A DNA stretch of 64,000 nt, taken from NCBI GenBank assembly GCA_001603145.1, contig LVBI01000035.1:40961-104960 (forward strand), given 5' to 3'. Positions 1 to 6,510 of the stretch are shown here, one piece after another. The number at the start of each line of letters is the position of its first letter. Within the stretch, counting starts at the first letter, position 1. The notes beneath the pieces were generated by a model. It ran no database searches. It had not been told where the DNA came from and saw only the letters and a list, made by a program, of their open reading frames with translations. The DNA comes from Spirochaetales bacterium Spiro_07 (GTDB lineage Bacteria; Spirochaetota; Spirochaetia; Treponematales; Treponemataceae). Made by a program: the position numbers and the translations under genes.

Positions 1-51
1 GGCAAATCTTTTTGGCTCAACTTTGAGACCGAAAGATTTGCCGTTTTTTTT
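1..51 (+). terminator. Rho-independent terminator of a gene upstream of the window
   Basis: Perfect 11-bp stem, GGCAAATCTTT with AAAGATTTGCC, around a loop that itself holds a CTCA/TGAG stem, followed directly by a run of eight T. It ends a plus-strand transcript that starts outside the window. Confidence 0.85.
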
Positions 52-192
52 GCTTTTTCCGCATTTATTTGTAAATTTAACGTAAAACAATGAAAATTTT
101 TCTCATTTTGGTACAGGATTTCTAATTTTTATTCAATTACATAGATGTGTGTCTTGTAACGCTAGTAACGTAAACCACAAAGGAGCAAATCT

Positions 193-597
193 ATGAAGAA
201 TCTTAACAGTATCATTCTCGAAGGCAATTGTGTCAGAGAACCGAATGTAACAATCACTGCAAAAGGAACTGCAATATGCACTTTCTCGATTGCAAGCCAC
301 AGGACTTACAAGATAGGCGAAACGTTCGAGCAGGAAGTTTCGTTTTTCGACATTGAAGCTTGGGGCAAGCTTGCGGAGTGCGTCTCTCATCAATGCAAGA
401 AAGGGCGCGGCGTGCGCGTTGTGGGCAGGCTGAAGCAAAACCGTTGGGAAGACGCTGACGGCAAGAAGAACTCGAAAATCCGCATTGTAGCCGAGCACAT
501 TGAGTTTAAGCCGGAAGCGAAGCCGCTTGAAACAGCTACGACGGTTAATGCAACGCCGCCGTCAATGCCCAAACAGGAAGAAATTGCGGTGTTTTAA
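193..597 (+). CDS. ssb: Single-stranded DNA-binding protein
   Basis: 134 aa. An OB-fold of about 108 residues (SFFDIEAWGKLAE, GRGVRVVGRLKQNRWED) is followed by a short linker and an acidic-hydrophobic tip, EEIAVF. This corresponds to the DDDIPF-type tip through which bacterial SSB recruits repair and replication partners. It coats single-stranded DNA in replication, recombination and repair. The start is fixed by an AGGAG 8 nt before the ATG. It is shorter than E. coli SSB because the linker is reduced. No partner gene such as rpsF or rpsR is adjacent; the next gene is convergent. A large structured terminator follows. Confidence 0.93.
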   Translation: MKNLNSIILEGNCVREPNVTITAKGTAICTFSIASHRTYKIGETFEQEVSFFDIEAWGKLAECVSHQCKKGRGVRVVGRLKQNRWEDADGKKNSKIRIVAEHIEFKPEAKPLETATTVNATPPSMPKQEEIAVF

Positions 598-608
598 TTA
601 GGCTTTTC

Positions 609-771
609 ACAGGTGCAGCTGCAAACAAACAAGCTGTTCAAAAGCTATGCAGAGATGCTTTTGGGCAAGTCGAAAAGAGTTGTTCAATCGTTTGTATAAT
701 CCATGTGTGCCTCCAGCCTTTTCAAGTTTGGTTCGCTTGAAAAGGCACGCGGCTGCACCTGTTCTTTTTTT
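609..771 (+). terminator. Large structured 3' UTR / elaborate terminator after ssb
   Basis: A 14-bp stem (609-622 with 749-762, one G-U pair) closes a 126-nt loop and is followed by TC and seven T (765-771). The loop holds two further hairpins: CAAAAGC/GCTTTTG at 639-645 and 657-663, and an 11-bp stem at 716-726 and 736-746. It probably terminates ssb. The size and internal order suggest it could also be a stable RNA. No open reading frame in it is convincing. Confidence 0.6.
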
Positions 772-783
772 GCGGAATACACC

Positions 784-833
784 AAAAAATAGTCATGCAC
801 GCCAAAACCGGTTTTGCAAACCGGCGGCTATGA
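784..833 (-). terminator. Terminator of the U32-family gene
   Basis: Read on the minus strand just after the stop of the U32 gene: a GTCAT/ATGAC outer stem, an inner CCGGTTT/AAACCGG hairpin (plus positions 808-824), then a T-rich run (AAAAAA on the plus strand at 784-789). Confidence 0.6.
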
Positions 834-839
834 CGTGTT

Positions 840-3089
840 TTAGCTGTGGCGCGGTCTGCTGGAATTGCGGCGGCCTTTACCGCTGCTGTTCTGGCGGCTT
901 GAGCTGTAATTTTTCTTGCCGCCTGCGCCCGACTTAGATGAGCCGTTGCGTCCGCGCTGATTCATTTGAGCTTGTGCATATTCAGTCATCTGGCGGCGTT
1001 CTTCGACTTTTTCTGGCGAATAAAAGCCTTCTTTCCAGTTGAAGCGCGAAATTTCAGACAGCGGCTTTGACGTATAAAAAGAAGCCATAATCTGCTTGAA
1101 ATCGCTCTTTTTTACGTCTGTCTTTGAAAGGTCAATCAAGAAATGCGTAAAGCCCATTTCCTTTATTGACTTATTCTTGTCAAGAATAGAGAAAGGCTGT
1201 TCGGGCAGAACAAAAGAACCGTCTTTTGTAGACAATGCCTTGAAAACGCCCTCTTCTCTATCCTTAAAATAGAGAAAATCATAAGATTCTGGCAGCTCAA
1301 AGCGCATTCTGAACAGAGCCGGATAAGCAAAAAGCGTAACCATAACCCTTTTGCGCTGGTCTGGCTCAAAAGTTGCTTCGATGTTGCGCTTTGAGTTTTC
1401 AAGCGGTGTTATAAGGCCGGTAATTCCTTGATTTTCAAGCCAAGAAACAGCCCATCTGTTAAAAGTATAAAGATAAGGGCCTGCAATCATAAAGACCTTG
1501 AGCGGCTTAAGCATTGCAATATGGCCGGGGTTGTTGACAACCCAGTTTGTAAAGCCTTCAGCAACAAGCTGTGTGACAGTCTCCGTAAGGCTGTCTTCAA
1601 TGTCCTGCGGCATATAAGGGTCTAAAGAAATGAAAACCTGCCGCTTTGAGAACGGAAGTTTTTCCTTTTTTTCAAGAAGCGATTCACGCGTAACGCTGTT
1701 CAATTCAAGAATAACGCGCACAGGCTGCTCGCATTGAACGACGAACAAATCTTTTACAGTTGAAACCTGAACATAAAGTCCTTCCGGCATCAAATCGAGG
1801 CTGTCTTTGGCGAGCGGCGTCAAATCAAGCACTGGCAGCTCTTGCGCCCCGGGCTGCGACCTGTAGCGGCTTATGTCGTTCGGCAGCACGCGCGGATAGC
1901 GCTTTGACATTGATTTTGTCTGAAGCAGATAAACTGAATCGCCTACGCCAAAACCGCGCGGAATTTCAACCCAGTTTTTTTCGCCGTCTTCATAGATTGA
2001 CTTAATCTTGTGGCTTTCGCGCACAGAGTCGTCTTTCTTGTGCAGACGGATTGAATCGCCGATGTCAGGGTCGTATGTGCCGCCCTTAATTACGGCGTAC
2101 CAACCGGCATCAGCCTTGTCATCTGAATCAGGCGAAAGCTTCTTTGCCTGAGTAATCTTTCCAAGATAAATTCCAGTGCCCGAAGCTTGTTTCGGGTTCA
2201 GTATATTTTCAGCTTGAGACGAAGTGTACCAGTACATCGTCTTTGTGCGTGCAAAATCTGTAGAAAGCATACGCTTTGCGGTTGCAAGCGCGCCTTTGCG
2301 GTCTTCTTGCCAATGATCAAGCATATATCTATAAGCCGAAACTACGCTGCCGACATATTCTGCGCTTTTCATGCGCCCTTCAATTTTGAATGAATCTACA
2401 CCGGCAGAAACTAAATCAGGCACACGCTCAATGAGCTGCAAATCATACGGCGAAAAATAAAAGCCCTGCTCCGTTCCGCCCGGCATGTCAGCTTCATATA
2501 AGCGGCGGCAAGCCTGTGTGCACATGCCGCGGTTTGCAGATTTTCCGCCGAGATAACTTGAAAAAAGGCACAAGCCGGACTCGCTTACACAGAGCGCGCC
2601 GTGCACGAACACTTCGATTTCAACGTTGGTGCGCTCTTTTATCTGCTTTATCTCGTCAAGGCCAAGCTCGCGTGCTAGAACTACACGCTTAAAACCGCTT
2701 TTGCTCATCGTGTTGGCGGCCTTTGCGCTTGCAATGTTCATCTGCGTTGAAGCATGAAGGCGCAAGTTCGGAAAGAACTGCTGAACCATTCTGACGATGC
2801 CGAAATCTTGAACAATCAAGCCGTCCGGCCCGATTTTATCAAGATAAGCAAGGAAGCGGTACATGCGTTCGGTTTCATATTCTTCAAGAACGGTGTTTAC
2901 AGTAACAAAGATTTTCTTGCCAAGCCTGTGAACAGAGTTTACGGCCGCCTCAAACTGATTCCATGCGAAATTTGTTGTGCGAAGACGCGCGTTGAAGCTT
3001 TTCAAGCCAAGATAGACTGCATCTGCGCCTTCGCCGATTGCAGCGTCAAGAGCTTCGATATTTCCAGCAGGAGCTAATAATTCTGCCAT
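840..3089 (-). CDS. Peptidase U32 family protein (probable RNA hydroxylation enzyme) with basic tail
   Basis: 749 aa. The N-terminal 250 residues are a classical U32 domain: MAELLAPAGN at the start, LHASTQMNI near 111-119, and four cysteines at C167, C174, C190 and C194 in a GLC...RGMCTQACRR context, then FKIEGRMKSAEY. U32 proteins were first called collagenases. Characterised members (RlhA, TrhP, UbiU/V) use these cysteines as an iron-sulfur cluster in prephenate- or oxygen-dependent hydroxylation of RNA or quinones, and an RNA target is the likelier role here by inference. The last 35-40 residues are rich in R, K, S and G, resembling an RNA-binding tail. AAGGA precedes the ATG. It is the last gene of the purEMN cluster, 97 bp after purN. 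A second U32 protein is encoded at 27275-29785. Confidence 0.85.
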   Translation of the reverse strand: MAELLAPAGNIEALDAAIGEGADAVYLGLKSFNARLRTTNFAWNQFEAAVNSVHRLGKKIFVTVNTVLEEYETERMYRFLAYLDKIGPDGLIVQDFGIVRMVQQFFPNLRLHASTQMNIASAKAANTMSKSGFKRVVLARELGLDEIKQIKERTNVEIEVFVHGALCVSESGLCLFSSYLGGKSANRGMCTQACRRLYEADMPGGTEQGFYFSPYDLQLIERVPDLVSAGVDSFKIEGRMKSAEYVGSVVSAYRYMLDHWQEDRKGALATAKRMLSTDFARTKTMYWYTSSQAENILNPKQASGTGIYLGKITQAKKLSPDSDDKADAGWYAVIKGGTYDPDIGDSIRLHKKDDSVRESHKIKSIYEDGEKNWVEIPRGFGVGDSVYLLQTKSMSKRYPRVLPNDISRYRSQPGAQELPVLDLTPLAKDSLDLMPEGLYVQVSTVKDLFVVQCEQPVRVILELNSVTRESLLEKKEKLPFSKRQVFISLDPYMPQDIEDSLTETVTQLVAEGFTNWVVNNPGHIAMLKPLKVFMIAGPYLYTFNRWAVSWLENQGITGLITPLENSKRNIEATFEPDQRKRVMVTLFAYPALFRMRFELPESYDFLYFKDREEGVFKALSTKDGSFVLPEQPFSILDKNKSIKEMGFTHFLIDLSKTDVKKSDFKQIMASFYTSKPLSEISRFNWKEGFYSPEKVEERRQMTEYAQAQMNQRGRNGSSKSGAGGKKNYSSSRQNSSGKGRRNSSRPRHS

Positions 3090-3119
3090 AGTTTTTCCTT
3101 GTGTTTTGTTAGGGAGAAC

Positions 3120-3150
3120 CTCTGAAAACTGAAGTTTTCAGCTTTCAGAG
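3120..3150. repeat. AAGTTTT-type palindromic hairpin between purN and the U32 gene
   Basis: CTGAAAAC-TGAA-GTTTTCAG is a perfect 8-bp stem (3122-3141) that can alternatively nest in a CTCTGAAA/TTTCAGAG stem (3120-3127 with 3143-3150). Related palindromes lie at 11502-11522, 34440-34463 and 53177-53202. Confidence 0.6.
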
Positions 3151-3185
3151 ACAACGTTGAAAATGCAGCAGATGCCGCCCTTATG

Positions 3186-3836
3186 TTATTTATCAGCAAG
3201 CCTTGCCGCAAGAAGCTTCAAGCCTTCAACCATCGCCTGATGCTCGTGCGGCGCAATGCGTGCGTACAATGTTTCCGGCGTGTCACCGGCTTCAACAGGC
3301 ACACGCTTCTGCAGCAGAATCGTGCCTGTGTCGCAGCCTGCATCAACAAGATGAATCGTAATGCCAGATTCTTTCTCGCCGGCGGCAAGCACCGCTTCAT
3401 GCACATGATGCCCGAACATGCCTACTCCGCCGAATTTTGGAAGAAGCGCCGGATGCAGGTTGATGATTCTGCCAGAATAGCTTTCCAAAATAGGCCCGCC
3501 AAGCACGGTCAAGAAACCGGCAAGCACAATCGCTTCTATTTCATGAGCCTTGCAAAGCTCAAAGACTTTCTCTGAAACGGCAAAGCGCTTCTCGTCGCGC
3601 GTTGCTTCTTTCGCTTTTTCGCCCAAAAGCAAAGACGGCGAAGCTATAAAAGCCGGAACGCCTGCTTTCTTGGCACGCTCAAGCGCAAACGCCTTTGCAG
3701 AGCTTGAAATTACAAGCGCGATATTGTACGGACATTCTTCGCCGCGGCTTTTCATTGCAAGCTCTTCGTCTATAAGAGCCTGAAGGTTTGTGCCGCCGCC
3801 AGAAACAAGCACCGCTGTCTTTAAAGGTTTGCCCAA
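3186..3836 (-). CDS. purN: Phosphoribosylglycinamide formyltransferase
   Basis: 216 aa from the chosen start. It transfers a formyl group from 10-formyl-tetrahydrofolate to glycinamide ribonucleotide, step 3 of de novo purine synthesis in the cytosol. Seen: phosphate loop SGGGTNLQALID, folate-pocket segment VLAGFLTVLGG, and the catalytic set N126 and H128 in INLHPALLP plus D169 in DAGCDTG. The frame is open to a GTG at 3845, but that codon has no Shine-Dalgarno, whereas AGGTG sits 6 nt before the TTG at 3836, so the TTG is preferred. It lies 19 bp after purM in the same operon. Confidence 0.93.
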   Translation of the reverse strand: MGKPLKTAVLVSGGGTNLQALIDEELAMKSRGEECPYNIALVISSSAKAFALERAKKAGVPAFIASPSLLLGEKAKEATRDEKRFAVSEKVFELCKAHEIEAIVLAGFLTVLGGPILESYSGRIINLHPALLPKFGGVGMFGHHVHEAVLAAGEKESGITIHLVDAGCDTGTILLQKRVPVEAGDTPETLYARIAPHEHQAMVEGLKLLAARLADK

Positions 3837-3855
3837 TTTAATCACCTACTCGAAT

Positions 3856-4929
3856 CTATTCAAAAATAACGGCATCAGCCTGTGTCTCAACTTTCTGACC
3901 GGCACGGGCAACGCGCCCGATTTTATAAGCCTTCATTGTTGAGTTAAGGCCGGCGTTTGAAGAAACTGTGAATTCTTCAAATGTCTTTATGATGTTGTCA
4001 GCTTTATCCGCTTCAACTGCAAGCACAAGACCGATGCCCATATTGAATGTGTTGAACATGCGCGAAGGGTCTGCACCGCGGCGCTCAAGCTCTGCAAAAA
4101 TCGGCGGGATTTCCCAGCTGCCCTTCTTGATTACAGAAACAAGCGTCTTATCCGCATACATGCGCGGAATATTTTCGTAGAAGCCGCCGCCTGTAATGTG
4201 AGCCATGCCATGAACGGCGTTCACACCGCCCTGGCCTCTGAATTTATCAAGAACAGCAAGAACAGGGCGCACATAAATGCGTGTCGGCTCAAGAAGCACT
4301 TCGCCGATTTTTCTGCCGTTGAAAGGTGTGTCAAAATCTGTAACAAGCTTTCTTACAAGCGAAAAGCCGTTTGAGTGCACACCTGTTGAAGAAAGCCCGA
4401 TAAGCACGTCACCTTCTTTTATTGCTTCACCTGTAATGATGTTCTGCTTGTCTACAATGCCCACGCCGAAACCGGCAATGTCGTACTTGCCTTTGTCGTA
4501 GAAGCCCGGCATTTCGGCTGTTTCGCCGCCAAGCAATGCGCAGTCTGAATCTACGCAGCCGTCTGCAACGCCTTTAACAAGGTCTGCCGCAATGGAAGAA
4601 TCAAGGCTGCCGCAAGCAATATAATCTAAGAAATAAAGTGGCTTTGCGCCTGTGCAGAGAATGTCGTTCACGCTCATAGCAACACAGTCAATTCCGACTG
4701 TATCATATTTTTTCATGGCAAATGCGATGTCAAGCTTTGTGCCTACACCGTCTGTACCGCTGACCATTACAGGCTCTTTCATGCCGCCCGGCACAGAAAA
4801 CATTCCGGCAAAGCTGCCCAAACCGTTGAGCACGCCCGGAATCTGCGTGCGCTTGGCGTGTGCCTTATATTTATCTACAGCGCGGTAGCCTTCTTCAATG
4901 TCTACGCCAGACTGTCTGTAATCAATCAT
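3856..4929 (-). CDS. purM: Phosphoribosylformylglycinamidine cyclo-ligase
   Basis: 357 aa, normal family length. ATP-dependent closure of FGAM to aminoimidazole ribonucleotide (AIR). Recognised from the N-terminal DYRQSGVDIEEGYRAV, the ATP/Mg segment VSGTDGVGTKLDIAF, SVNDILCTGAKPL, GGETAEMPGFY, GLSSTGVHSNGFS and ITGGGFYENIPRM. A GGGAGA precedes the ATG. It is the middle gene of purE-purM-purN, 33 bp after purE. Its product AIR is the substrate of PurE, so the two encoded enzymes act consecutively. Confidence 0.96.
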   Translation of the reverse strand: MIDYRQSGVDIEEGYRAVDKYKAHAKRTQIPGVLNGLGSFAGMFSVPGGMKEPVMVSGTDGVGTKLDIAFAMKKYDTVGIDCVAMSVNDILCTGAKPLYFLDYIACGSLDSSIAADLVKGVADGCVDSDCALLGGETAEMPGFYDKGKYDIAGFGVGIVDKQNIITGEAIKEGDVLIGLSSTGVHSNGFSLVRKLVTDFDTPFNGRKIGEVLLEPTRIYVRPVLAVLDKFRGQGGVNAVHGMAHITGGGFYENIPRMYADKTLVSVIKKGSWEIPPIFAELERRGADPSRMFNTFNMGIGLVLAVEADKADNIIKTFEEFTVSSNAGLNSTMKAYKIGRVARAGQKVETQADAVIFE

Positions 4930-4962
4930 AGTTTCTCCCTAATTCGAATTATATTCAGATTG

Positions 4963-5475
4963 TTAAAGCTCAACGCCCCTGCCGCCGTTTTCAGCAGATT
5001 CTTCAGCAAGCTTGCGACGGAAATCCACAAGCTTTTTCTTAAGTTCAGGATATTTTACGGCAAGGATTTCAAGAGCAAGATAAGCAGCGTTCGCGGCATT
5101 ATTTATGCCTACAGTTGCCACAGGAATCTGGCGCGGCATCTGCACAATCGAAAGCAGCGCGTCCATTCCGCCAAGACCGTTTGAAGCGCGGCCTTTCGCG
5201 TCAGCGCTCATGCATTCCAGAGGAATTCCGATTACGGGCAGAACAGTCATTGATGCAATTACACCCGGCAAGTGGGCCGCAAGTCCTGCACCGGCGATTA
5301 TGACTTCCGAGCCGCGCTCTTCAACAGCTTTTACTGTTTCGGCAAGAAGCTCACCTGAACGGTGGGCTGATAAAATAAAAGCTTCATATTCCACCCCGAA
5401 TTCTTTCAAGACAGAAGAAGCTTTTTTCATAGTTTCTGTATCTGATTTTGAACCAAAGAAGACAGCAACTTTCAT
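4963..5475 (-). CDS. purE: AIR carboxylase / N5-CAIR mutase (PurE)
   Basis: 170 aa. It carboxylates AIR to CAIR. Motifs: FFGSKSD at 6-12, SAHRSG with H38, AGLAAHLPGV, and QIPVATVGINNAANAA. Treponema denticola PurE has been reported as a class II enzyme that uses AIR and CO2 directly without PurK. No purK is present in this window, which agrees but does not prove it. The frame extends upstream to a GTG at 5517; the ATG at 5475 is preferred because GGGGTG precedes it at good spacing and family members begin at MKVAVFFGS. First gene of the operon, directly downstream of the purine riboswitch. Confidence 0.93.
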   Translation of the reverse strand: MKVAVFFGSKSDTETMKKASSVLKEFGVEYEAFILSAHRSGELLAETVKAVEERGSEVIIAGAGLAAHLPGVIASMTVLPVIGIPLECMSADAKGRASNGLGGMDALLSIVQMPRQIPVATVGINNAANAAYLALEILAVKYPELKKKLVDFRRKLAEESAENGGRGVEL

Positions 5476-5534
5476 GCAACACCCCATGAAGTTAAGAATA
5501 ATCGGCGGCTTTTGCACGAGCGCAAAAAAAGGTG

Positions 5535-5634
5535 CGACTCATAGTCTGACATAAGGGAGTCAGGTAGAAACTCTTATTCCCAGGCAGGAATGAGGAGAGA
5601 AGAAAACCTGCCAATAATAAGATTATATGAGCCG
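5535..5634 (-). promoter_or_regulatory. Purine (guanine-class) riboswitch controlling purEMN
   Basis: Read on the minus strand the full three-way junction is present. P1 is CGGCTCATA with TATGAGTCG. J1/2 is the canonical TATAATCT. J2/3 is GTTTCTACC (plus 5563-5571). P3 is CTGAC/GTCAG. J3/1 reads GACTATGAG, with C at the position that chooses the ligand (plus 5544), so guanine or hypoxanthine rather than adenine. P2 is CTTATT/AATAAG, but where a 7-nt L2 is expected there is ATT, then a GGCAGG/CCTGCC hairpin (5583-5612), then TGGG. The 3' GGG of that loop can still pair with CCC of L3. T7 follows P1 (5524-5530 as A7), and the 3' strand of P1 can instead pair with a downstream GCGCTC, so a termination or translation switch is plausible. 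Confidence 0.9.
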
Positions 5635-5644
5635 TCGATAACGG

Positions 5645-5673
5645 AATATATCACAAAAGAGCATAATAAGCAA
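5645..5673 (-). promoter_or_regulatory. Sigma70 promoter of the riboswitch-purEMN operon
   Basis: On the minus strand, -35 TTGCTT (5668-5673), a 17-bp spacer, and -10 TATATT (5645-5650). The predicted start lies just before the riboswitch P1 helix. Confidence 0.75.
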
Positions 5674-5723
5674 GTGGATTGCGGAAAATGTACGGAAGCT
5701 GCCGGATTTGCAGAGAAGCAGAA

Positions 5724-6431
5724 TTAGAAGAAGAACTGAATAAGCGACGCCAAAACAACCGGAATAAGCAAGTTGTCAAAGTCTTTCAACGGAAGCATCT
5801 CGACAAACATGCCGGCAAAACCGCAGACAAGACCAGCGGCCGCATTGCCTGTTACAAGGCTTGTCAGCAAAAAGATTACGCCGAAACAAGACAAGCTGCC
5901 GACAACAGATTTTCCGCCTGTAAACGGAATTTTCACGTTGCCGAACATTTTGCCAAAAAGACTTGCAACGCCGTCGCCTGCGGCAAGCCCGATTATGCCG
6001 ACAGTTGCAGCCGTTTCATTGAAGAAAAGCGCTGAAACAAGCACGCCGCAGCACAGCGTTACAGGGCCAAGCACGAAGCGGTTTTCGTCTCTTTTTCGGG
6101 CGGCGGCTTCAGTTATAGCTGAAAATATCGGAACGTTCTTGCCGTGCATGCGCAATATTTCTGAAACGATGTAGACTGCAAGAACAGCAAAAAGCCCGGC
6201 TATTGTCAGCCAATACAAATAATGAAGCATAAGCGGCACAAAGATTGTGCACAAATGAATTGATTTTCTGAAGATTTCCTTGCGGAGCAAAATAATGCGG
6301 CTTCTGATAAGAATACCGTGCCTGTACATCATGTGCTCTTTGCAGAGACCTGTCTCAACAGGATTAACTTCAGACAGAGAAGCCGACGCACCGGCAAAAA
6401 CATTTTTCATGTCAGAAGTTGTATGAACCAT
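5724..6431 (-). CDS. Polyprenol/phytol kinase-like membrane protein (COG0170 family)
   Basis: 235 aa with about six hydrophobic segments from residue 60 onward. The conserved block GDGVASLFGKMFG followed by FTGGKSVVGSLSCF matches the dolichol/phytol kinase and CDP-alcohol-type family (SEC59/VTE5/DGK1), which phosphorylates or cytidylylates lipid alcohols in the membrane. The substrate cannot be told from sequence. AGGAGA lies 8 nt before the ATG. A second in-frame Met is at residue 8. It ends 88 bp before the purine riboswitch, with the purE promoter in between, so it is likely a separate unit. Confidence 0.7.
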   Translation of the reverse strand: MVHTTSDMKNVFAGASASLSEVNPVETGLCKEHMMYRHGILIRSRIILLRKEIFRKSIHLCTIFVPLMLHYLYWLTIAGLFAVLAVYIVSEILRMHGKNVPIFSAITEAAARKRDENRFVLGPVTLCCGVLVSALFFNETAATVGIIGLAAGDGVASLFGKMFGNVKIPFTGGKSVVGSLSCFGVIFLLTSLVTGNAAAGLVCGFAGMFVEMLPLKDFDNLLIPVVLASLIQFFF

Positions 6432-6466
6432 AACAAGGTCTCCTGTACAAGCAAAACCAAAAATAT

Positions 6467-6506
6467 GGTCTGCACGTCAAAATGATTCAACATGCAGACC
6501 TTTTTT
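6467..6506 (-). terminator. Terminator of the TPR collar-like gene
   Basis: An 11-bp stem GGTCTGCATGT / ACGTGCAGACC with a 12-nt loop lies just after the minus-strand stop at 6511 and is followed on that strand by ATATTTTTGG. A T6 run on the other side makes it potentially bidirectional. Confidence 0.75.
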
Positions 6507-6510
6507 AGCC

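Noticed and set aside
647-937. 96-codon open frame after ssb
   Set aside because: Lies over the terminator structures and into the U32 gene antisense; cysteine-rich, no ribosome site.
5535-5634. Adenine or 2'-deoxyguanosine class for the purine riboswitch
   Set aside because: J3/1 has C (GACTATG), not U, so not adenine; J2/3 is GTTTCTACC with the usual U, which does not suggest the 2'-dG class.
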